64,000 bases of DNA from CAXXXW01 sp963665555 (GTDB lineage: Bacteria; Pseudomonadota; Alphaproteobacteria; Thalassobaculales; Thalassobaculaceae): assembly GCA_963665555.2 (NCBI GenBank), contig OY762308.1:2108001-2172000 (forward strand), read 5' to 3'. A program made the translations under genes and the position numbers. Position 1 is the stretch's first letter. Each line of letters begins with the position of its first letter. The notes below the pieces were generated by a model. It made no database searches. It saw only the letters and a program-made list of their open reading frames with translations, and was not told where the DNA came from. Of the stretch, positions 58,832 through 64,000 are shown in pieces.

Positions 58832-60089
58832 ATTTGAAGCTGGTCAACTGCTCGACGCCGACCGGCCCGCGCGCGTGCAGCCGGCCGGTGGAGATGCCGA
58901 TCTCCGCCCCCATGCCGAACTCGCCGCCGTCGGCGAACTGCGTGGAGGCGTTGTGCAGCACGATGGCGCTGTCCACCTCGGCGAGGAAGCGCTCGGCGGC
59001 TTCCGGGTCGGCCGTCACGATGCTGTCGGTGTGGCTGGAGCCGTAGGCGGCGATATGCCCGATCGCGCCGCCGACCCCGTCGACCATCCGCACCGAGAGG
59101 ATGGCGTCGAGGTATTCCGTGCGCCAGTCGGCTTCCGTCGCCGGCTCCATTTCCGGGACCAGCGCCCGCGCCCCGTCGTCGCCGCGCAGCGCGCAGCCGG
59201 CCTCGCGCAGCGCCCGGGCGACCGGGGGCAGCAGCCGCTCGCCCGCCGCGCGGTCCACCAGCAGCGTCTCGGCCGCGCCGCAGACGCTGGTCCGGCGCAT
59301 CTTGGCGTTCAGCACGATGTCGCGCGCCATGTCCGCGTCGGCCCTTGCGTCGAGATAGACATGGCACAGCCCCTCCAGGTGCGCGATCGCCGGGATGCGG
59401 CTCTCGTTCTGGACCCGCTCGATCAGCGACTTGCCGCCGCGCGGCACGATGATGTCGATCAGGTCGTCCATCGCCAGCATGTGGCCGACGGCGGCGCGGT
59501 CGCGCGTGGGGACGAGCTGGACGGCCGCCTCCGGCAGGTTCGCTTGCCGCAGCCCCTCGCGCAGGCACTCGACGATGGCGCGCGAGGAGCGGAGCGATTC
59601 CGAACCGCCGCGCAGGATCGCCGCGTTGCCCGACTTGAGGCAGATGCCGCCGGCGTCCGCCGCGACGTTGGGGCGGGACTCGAAGATAATCCCGACCACG
59701 CCCAGCGGCGTGCGCACCCGCCCGATCGCCAGCCCGTTCGGGCGCGTCCATTCCGCCATCGCGGCGCCGACCGGGTCGGGAAGCTCCGCCAGCGCCTCCA
59801 GGCCGGCGGCCACGCCCTCCAGCCGGCCGGGGTCGAGCGCCAGCCGGTCCACCAGCGACGCGCGCAGGCCCGCCGCCTCGCCCTCGGCGACGTCCCCGGC
59901 GTTCGCCGCGAGGATCGCCGCCTCGTTCGCCCGCATCGCCCCGGCGGCCGCCCGCAGCGCGGCGTCCTTGCGCGCGGCGTCGGCGCGGGCGAGCGCGCGC
60001 GCGGCGTCGCGGGCGCGGCCGCCGATCGCGCGCATCTCGGCTTCCAGCGCGGCGCCCGTCGCGGCGCCTCCGGCGGTCGTTCCGTCCAT
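58797..60089 (-). CDS. proA: glutamate-5-semialdehyde dehydrogenase
   Basis: A 430-residue NADPH-dependent enzyme converting glutamyl-5-phosphate to the semialdehyde in proline synthesis. Seen: PLGVVGIIFESRPNV near 120, the LKSGNAAILRGG cofactor loop, the catalytic Cys in RRTSVCGAAETLL near 275, and the C-terminal GRLHARGPVGVEQLTSFKY. The ATG at 60089 has AAGGAGGCAGGG upstream. It follows proB by 17 bases, and its end overlaps nadD-rsfS. Confidence 0.95.
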   Translation of the reverse strand: MDGTTAGGAATGAALEAEMRAIGGRARDAARALARADAARKDAALRAAAGAMRANEAAILAANAGDVAEGEAAGLRASLVDRLALDPGRLEGVAAGLEALAELPDPVGAAMAEWTRPNGLAIGRVRTPLGVVGIIFESRPNVAADAGGICLKSGNAAILRGGSESLRSSRAIVECLREGLRQANLPEAAVQLVPTRDRAAVGHMLAMDDLIDIIVPRGGKSLIERVQNESRIPAIAHLEGLCHVYLDARADADMARDIVLNAKMRRTSVCGAAETLLVDRAAGERLLPPVARALREAGCALRGDDGARALVPEMEPATEADWRTEYLDAILSVRMVDGVGGAIGHIAAYGSSHTDSIVTADPEAAERFLAEVDSAIVLHNASTQFADGGEFGMGAEIGISTGRLHARGPVGVEQLTSFKYVVRGAGQTRP

Positions 60090-60106
60090 CCCTGCCTCCT
60101 TGCGGC

Positions 60107-61279
60107 CTATCCGGTCAGCACCAGGTCGTCGCGGTGGATCAGTTCGTCGCGGCCGCGGTAGCCGAGTATAGCCTCGATCTCGCGCGATTTGCGCCCCCGG
60201 ATGCGCGCCGCGTCGCCCGATCCGTAGGCGGCGAGGCCGCGCGCCACCTCGCGGCCGTCGGCGTCGCGGACCGCGATCGGGTCGCCGCGCTCGAACGCGC
60301 CCTCGACCCCGGTGACGCCGGCGGGAAGCAGGCTGCGCCCCTCGGCCAGCGCGCGGGCCGCCCCGGCGTCGATCCGCACCGCGCCCGCCGGGCCGAGCGC
60401 GCCGGCGATCCAGTTCTTGCGCGCGCTCCGGGGCGTGCCGGACGGCCGGAACCAGGTGCAGCGCGCCCCGGCCTCGATCGCGGCGAGCGGATGCGCCGCC
60501 CCGCCGGCCGCGATCGCCATGCGGCAGCCGGCGGCGGTCGCGATGCGGGCGGCGGCGAGCTTGGTTTCCATGCCGCCCGAAGCGTCGAAGGAGCCGGCCG
60601 CCCCGGCCATCGCCTCGATCTCCGGCGTGACGCGGGCGACCTCCGGGACATGGGGCGCGGCGGGATCGACGCGCGGGTCGCGCTCGTAGAGGCCGTCCAC
60701 GTCCGACAGCAGGACCAGCGTGTCGGCGCCGATCATCTGCGCGACGCGGGCGCTGAGCCGGTCGTTGTCGCCGAAGCGGATTTCCGCCGTCGCCACCGTG
60801 TCGTTCTCGTTGATCACCGGGATCGCGCCGAGGGCGAGCAGCGTCGTCGTCGTGGCGCGCGCGTTCAGGTGGCGGCGGCGGCGCTCGGTGTCGTCGGGGG
60901 AGAGGAGGATCTGCGCCGCCGCGATGCCGCGCCGGCCCAGCGCCTCGCGCCAGGCGTGGGCAAGGACGATCTGCCCGGCGGCGGCGGCGGCCTGCTTCTC
61001 CTCCAGCCTGAGGACCGACCCCGTCAGGCCGAGGCTCCGGCGGCCGACGGCGATGGCGCCGGAGGAGACGATGAGCACCTCCTTGCCGCGGCCGCGCAGC
61101 CCGGCGATGTCGCCGGCCAGCGCGTCCAGCCAGGCGCTCCGGATCTCGCCGCCCGCCTCCTCGACCAGCAGGGCGGAGCCGACCTTGACCACGAGGCGCC
61201 GCGCCCCCGCCAGCGGCGAGGACGGCGCGCCGGGCGCGCCGGCCGCGTTCGGCCGCGCGGGCGTCAATGCGGCGACCAC
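60107..61279 (-). CDS. proB: glutamate 5-kinase
   Basis: A 390-residue first enzyme of proline synthesis. The amino-acid-kinase domain (VVKVGSALLV near 31, VSSGAIAVGRRSLGL, INENDTVATAEIRFGDND, LSDVDGLYERDPR, GGMETKLAAARIA) is followed by a C-terminal PUA domain (VRIDAGAARALAEGRSLLPAGV). A GTG at 61279 is used as start, overlapping obgE by 16 bases; a TTG at 61267 overlapping the obgE stop by 4 is the alternative. Feedback control by proline is expected from the family. Confidence 0.94.
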   Translation of the reverse strand: MVAALTPARPNAAGAPGAPSSPLAGARRLVVKVGSALLVEEAGGEIRSAWLDALAGDIAGLRGRGKEVLIVSSGAIAVGRRSLGLTGSVLRLEEKQAAAAAGQIVLAHAWREALGRRGIAAAQILLSPDDTERRRRHLNARATTTTLLALGAIPVINENDTVATAEIRFGDNDRLSARVAQMIGADTLVLLSDVDGLYERDPRVDPAAPHVPEVARVTPEIEAMAGAAGSFDASGGMETKLAAARIATAAGCRMAIAAGGAAHPLAAIEAGARCTWFRPSGTPRSARKNWIAGALGPAGAVRIDAGAARALAEGRSLLPAGVTGVEGAFERGDPIAVRDADGREVARGLAAYGSGDAARIRGRKSREIEAILGYRGRDELIHRDDLVLTG

Positions 61280-62304
61280 GCGCCGGCCCCTTCCCGTTCG
61301 ACGGCCGCCGCCGCGCGCGCGGCGCGGACATGGCGCAGCAGGTCCGACAGCGCGCGGTCGATGCCGAGGCCGGCGACGGAGGAGATCGCGTGGACCGGCC
61401 CGCCGCTCGCCTCCGCCACGCGGCCGGCCGCCTCGGCCGCCGCGCGCGGGTCCAGCGCGTCGATCTTGGTGACGGCGACCACCTCCGGCTTGCCGGACAG
61501 GCCGGCCCCGTAGGCGTCGAGTTCGCCGCGCACGGTCCGCCAGGCGTCGGCGGGGTCCTCCCCCGTCGCGTCCACCAGGTGCAGCAGCGCGCCGCAGCGC
61601 TCGACATGGCCGAGGAAGCGGTGGCCCAGCCCGGCCCCCTCGTGCGCGCCCTCGATCAGGCCGGGAATGTCGGCCAGCACGAACTCCTCGTCCGCGAAGC
61701 CGACCGCGCCGAGGCCCGGATGCAGCGTGGTGAAGGGGTAGTCGGCGACCTTCGGGCGCGCCCGGCTCACCGTCGCCAGCAGCGTGGACTTGCCGGCGTT
61801 GGGCAGGCCGACCAGCCCGGCGTCGGCGATCAGCTTGAGCCGCAGCCAGACCGATTTCTCCACCCCCGGCCAGCCCGGCAGGGACTTGCGCGGCGCCCGG
61901 TTGGTCGAACTCTTGTAGCGCAGGTTGCCGAAGCCGCCGTCGCCGCCCCGGGCCAGCACCACTTGCTGGCCGACCGCGGTCAGGTCGGCGATCGGGGTCT
62001 CGCGGTCGTCCTCCAGGATTTCCGTCCCCGCCGGCAGGCGCAGCAGGACGGAATCGCCCGACGGGCCGGTCTTGCCGCGCCCGGCCCCGGGCCGGCCCGG
62101 CGGCGCGCGGAAATGCTGGCGGTAGCGGTAGTCGATCAGCGTGTTCAGCCCGTCCACGCACACCGCGACGACATCGCCGCCGCGCCCGCCGTCGCCGCCG
62201 TCCGGGCCGCCGCGCGCGACATGGGCCTCGCGCCGGAAGCTGACGCAGCCATGGCCGCCGTCGCCGCTCTTGATGTGCACCTTGGCCTGGTCGAGGAACT
62301 TCAT
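61264..62304 (-). CDS. obgE: GTPase Obg/CgtA
   Basis: A 346-residue ribosome-associated GTPase. The glycine-rich Obg fold spans about 1-157 (KSGDGGHGCVSFRREAHV, GGDGGRGGDVV), then the G domain: GLPNAGKSTL near 165, switch GLGAVGF, DIPGLIEGAHEGAGLGHRFL, VTKIDAL. It helps 50S assembly and stress responses. It follows the L27 gene after a clear intrinsic terminator and heads the proBA-nadD-rlmH run. Confidence 0.96.
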   Translation of the reverse strand: MKFLDQAKVHIKSGDGGHGCVSFRREAHVARGGPDGGDGGRGGDVVAVCVDGLNTLIDYRYRQHFRAPPGRPGAGRGKTGPSGDSVLLRLPAGTEILEDDRETPIADLTAVGQQVVLARGGDGGFGNLRYKSSTNRAPRKSLPGWPGVEKSVWLRLKLIADAGLVGLPNAGKSTLLATVSRARPKVADYPFTTLHPGLGAVGFADEEFVLADIPGLIEGAHEGAGLGHRFLGHVERCGALLHLVDATGEDPADAWRTVRGELDAYGAGLSGKPEVVAVTKIDALDPRAAAEAAGRVAEASGGPVHAISSVAGLGIDRALSDLLRHVRAARAAAAVEREGAGAWSPH

Positions 62305-62340
62305 GGGCCGGGGTTTCCCGCCGCGCGCCTGGGGACCGCG

Positions 62341-62368
62341 AAAAAGGGGAACGGCCGCCCCGTTCCCC
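62341..62368 (-). terminator. intrinsic terminator after rplU-rpmA
   Basis: On the minus strand GGGGAACGG (62360-62368), a GGCGG loop and CCGTTCCCC (62346-62354) form a perfect 9-bp stem followed by five T residues (62341-62345), 32 bases after the rpmA stop and before obgE. Confidence 0.88.
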
Positions 62369-62400
62369 CTCGTCCCGCCGCGCCCGTCGCCGGGGCGGCG

Positions 62401-62670
62401 CTATTCCGCCGGCGCCGCCAGGGCCTCCACGTCGATATAGACGCGCCCGCGGGCGGCGCGCCGGAAGCCGACCTTGCCGACGATCTTGGCGAAGATCGTG
62501 TGGTCCTTGCCCATGCCGACATTGGAGCCGGGATGGAACCTGGTGCCGCGCTGGCGGACGATGATGTTGCCCGGGATCACCGCCTGGCCGCCGTATTTCT
62601 TCACGCCGAGCCGCCGGCCCGCCGAATCGCGGCCGTTGCGCGAACTGCCGCCCGCTTTCTTGTGCGCCAT
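62401..62670 (-). CDS. rpmA: 50S ribosomal protein L27
   Basis: An 89-residue ribosomal protein with the standard start AHKKAGGSSRNGRDS and RLGVKKYGGQ. There is no cleavable N-terminal extension, so the N-terminus should reach the peptidyl-transferase centre directly. It follows rplU by 4 bases and ends in an acidic Ala-rich tail. A terminator lies just downstream. Confidence 0.97.
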   Translation of the reverse strand: MAHKKAGGSSRNGRDSAGRRLGVKKYGGQAVIPGNIIVRQRGTRFHPGSNVGMGKDHTIFAKIVGKVGFRRAARGRVYIDVEALAAPAE

Positions 62671-62674
62671 GACG

Positions 62675-63082
62675 TTACGCCTCCCCCTCGCCGTCCGCCG
62701 CCGCCGGTTCGGGCGCGGCCGTTTCGACCGGCTCCGCCGGCTCCGGGACCGCCGCCGCCAGCGTCTCCCCCGGCCGCAGCACGCCGGCGATGCGCAGCAC
62801 GGTCAGGTCCTGGCGGTGGCCCCTGGTGCGGCGGTAGTTCTTGCGCCGCTTCTTCTTGAAGACGATGACCTTCTTGCCGCGCTTCTGCTCCAGCACCTCG
62901 GCCGCGACGCGCGCGCCCTCGACCAGCGGCGCGCCGACTTCGGTCGCCTCGCCGTCGCCGATCATCAGCACCTCGCCGAGTTCGATCGTCTCGCCCGCCT
63001 CGGCGGGGAGCTTCTCGACCTCGAGGATGTCGTTCGCGGCGACCCTGTACTGCTTGCCGCCGGTCTTCAGAACCGCGTACAT
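62675..63082 (-). CDS. rplU: 50S ribosomal protein L21
   Basis: A 135-residue L21: MYAVLKTGGKQYRVA start, KKVIVFKKKRRKNYRRTRGHRQ rRNA-binding core (in parts FKKKRRKNYRR). The last ~30 residues are an acidic Pro/Ala/Glu extension beyond the usual ~103 residues, a trait seen in several alphaproteobacteria. It has a near-consensus promoter upstream and is cotranscribed with rpmA. Confidence 0.96.
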   Translation of the reverse strand: MYAVLKTGGKQYRVAANDILEVEKLPAEAGETIELGEVLMIGDGEATEVGAPLVEGARVAAEVLEQKRGKKVIVFKKKRRKNYRRTRGHRQDLTVLRIAGVLRPGETLAAAVPEPAEPVETAAPEPAAADGEGEA

Positions 63083-63141
63083 CGGACATTCCCGCAACAT
63101 GCCGAGGCGCGCCGCCGGCCGGGGCGCGCCGCAAGGCGCGG

Positions 63142-63169
63142 ACCATAGCAGCGCCGCCGGCGCTGTCAA
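63142..63169 (-). promoter_or_regulatory. predicted strong promoter of rplU-rpmA
   Basis: Consensus TTGACA (63164-63169), 16-base spacer, TATGGT (63142-63147) on the minus strand, about 60 bases before the L21 start. Confidence 0.75.
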
Positions 63170-63252
63170 CCGGCGAATCGCCGGCCGGCCGGCCCGGCGG
63201 CGAGAAAGGGGTTGGCGGCGCGGGGGCCGGGCGCTACAACCCGCCGGCCGGC

Positions 63253-63342
63253 GGTGGGGTGCCGGAGCGGTCGAACGGGGCGGTCTCGAAAACCGTTGTG
63301 CGCGCGAGCGCACCGTGGGTTCGAATCCCACCCCCACCGCCA
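63253..63342 (+). tRNA. tRNA-Ser (anticodon CGA)
   Basis: A 90-base class II tRNA with encoded CCA. Acceptor GGTGGGG pairs with CCCCACC, the anticodon loop CTCGAAA carries CGA, the long variable arm (TGTGCGCGCGAGCGCACC) follows, and the T arm is GTGGGTTCGAATCCCAC. It reads UCG codons. Confidence 0.96.
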
Positions 63343-63408
63343 AACGCTTGACGCCGCCCGGCCCGCCCGCCCAGACTGTCCCGGTTCCGCGAGGGAGGAG
63401 CGCCCCGC

Positions 63409-63681
63409 ATGGCCAAGGCCGCGACTTTCGACACGCACGCCGCCATCGTATCGCTGCGCCGGGCCGGCTTCGAGGAGGCCCAGGCCGAGGCCGCCGTCGA
63501 TATGGTGCGCGACGCCATCAACGAGGGCGGCGCGACGAAGGCCGACATCGCGGCCCTCAAGACCGACATCGCCGACTTGAAGGCGGAAATGGCGGCGCTG
63601 GAAATGCGCCTGACCGTGCGGATGTACACCGCCGTCGGCATTGGCGTCGCAGTGCTCGCCGCGATCCAGAAGCTGTTGTAG
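63409..63681 (+). CDS. DUF1640-like coiled-coil membrane-anchored protein
   Basis: A 90-residue protein: an N-terminal segment typical of DUF1640 proteins (FDTHAAIVSLRRAGFEEAQAEA), a heptad-repeat coiled coil (ADIAALKTDIADLKAEMAAL region, about 45-66), and one C-terminal transmembrane helix (YTAVGIGVAVLAAI). Related to the bacterial CCDC90-like family; function unknown. GAGGGAGGAG precedes the ATG. It is next to tRNA-Ser, a common place for inserted short genes. Confidence 0.78.
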   Translation: MAKAATFDTHAAIVSLRRAGFEEAQAEAAVDMVRDAINEGGATKADIAALKTDIADLKAEMAALEMRLTVRMYTAVGIGVAVLAAIQKLL

Positions 63682-63703
63682 AGCCGGAGTTCGCCCCCCG
63701 CCC

Positions 63704-64000
63704 CTACCCCCCGTACCGCGCCGCCAGGGCGCGCCAGGCTTCCGCCGGGGCGGGGCGGGATTCGGGCGGGCGCCGGGCGGCCTCGACCGCCGCGTCGTCC
63801 GGGCCGCCGGCCTCCAGCGCGCGGAAGCACTCGACGACCGCGCGCGGCGCGTTGCCGTGCCGCTTCGCCGCGAGCGACAGCGGCTCGCGCGCCCGCGCCG
63901 CGCACAGCGCGCAGGGCCAGCCCAGCCGCGCCATCAGCGCCGCCGCCCGGCCGTCCGGGAAGCGCGCCATCGCCTCCAGCACGGTCGTCGAGCCGCCGAT
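63704..64000 (-). CDS. disulfide-type DUF1858-like protein, cut by window edge
   Basis: At least 98 residues, continuing past the right end: the frame is open to base 64000, so the start is not in the window. VLEAMARFPDGRAAALMARLGWPCALC has the pattern of the hybrid-cluster-associated redox disulfide domain (DUF1858-like), including a CxxC pair. The second half is Ala/Pro/Arg-rich without known motifs. Function unknown. Confidence 0.6.
   Translation of the reverse strand: MGGSTTVLEAMARFPDGRAAALMARLGWPCALCAARAREPLSLAAKRHGNAPRAVVECFRALEAGGPDDAAVEAARRPPESRPAPAEAWRALAARYGG

Overview
The window looks like chromosome from a very GC-rich alphaproteobacterium, most likely a Rhodospirillales-type lineage. 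Evidence for this is the order rplU-rpmA-obgE-proB-proA-nadD/rsfS-rlmH-gpmI-envC-ctpA-rppH, a RegB/RegA-type redox two-component pair, class II (plant-type) ketol-acid reductoisomerase, and bamD-recN-ligA in series. Species cannot be assigned from sequence alone. No rRNA, CRISPR array, prophage or recognisable transposase gene was seen. There are two tRNAs: Arg-CCT and Ser-CGA.

Layout. 0-2.1 kb: an AAA ATPase preceded by a three-copy array of hairpin repeats, then the repair phosphoesterase pdeM. 2.1-6.8 kb: ilvC, then a more AT-rich accessory patch with a retropepsin-like aspartic protease, its small partner, and a Schlafen/AlbA-type ATP-binding regulator bracketed by two ~130-bp direct repeats. 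6.8-14.6 kb: hydrolases, a 3-hydroxyisobutyrate-dehydrogenase-like enzyme, a PIN toxin-antitoxin pair, a luciferase-like monooxygenase, cobQ, an SDR and a CmcJ-like oxygenase. 14.8-18.3 kb: an SDR / MaoC / DUF35 / thiolase operon for CoA-ester chemistry. 18.3-28.7 kb: NYN nuclease, TauD-type oxygenases, a Vsr/Dcm pair, an Old-Yellow-type enzyme, a DUF1194 protein, thpR, an arylesterase and an RTX protein. 28.7-36.2 kb: a DUF7508-like gene, regA, regB, bamD, recN, ligA. 36.2-48.3 kb: sirtuin, an enolase-superfamily enzyme, tRNA-Arg, a tightly overlapping GST/hydrolase/monooxygenase/hydrolase operon, an RND efflux pair and more hydrolases. 48.3-52.4 kb: peroxiredoxin and the SIS / exonuclease / ATP-dependent ligase repair operon. 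52.4-63.1 kb: the conserved housekeeping string. 63.2-64.0 kb: tRNA-Ser and two small genes, the last cut by the window edge.

Genes are densely packed and many neighbours overlap by 4 bases (ATGA or GTGA), implying translational coupling. Points that stand out: the covarying hairpin repeats at the left end; the 130-bp repeats around the AlbA-type gene; an ATP-dependent ligase that has lost its catalytic lysine and two further motifs; a NadD-RsfS fusion; an arylesterase with no ordinary start codon; an Old-Yellow-type enzyme without its Fe-S cysteines; two genes that have lost their stop codon and read into an opposing gene; and an RTX mRNA predicted to begin with a 16-bp hairpin.
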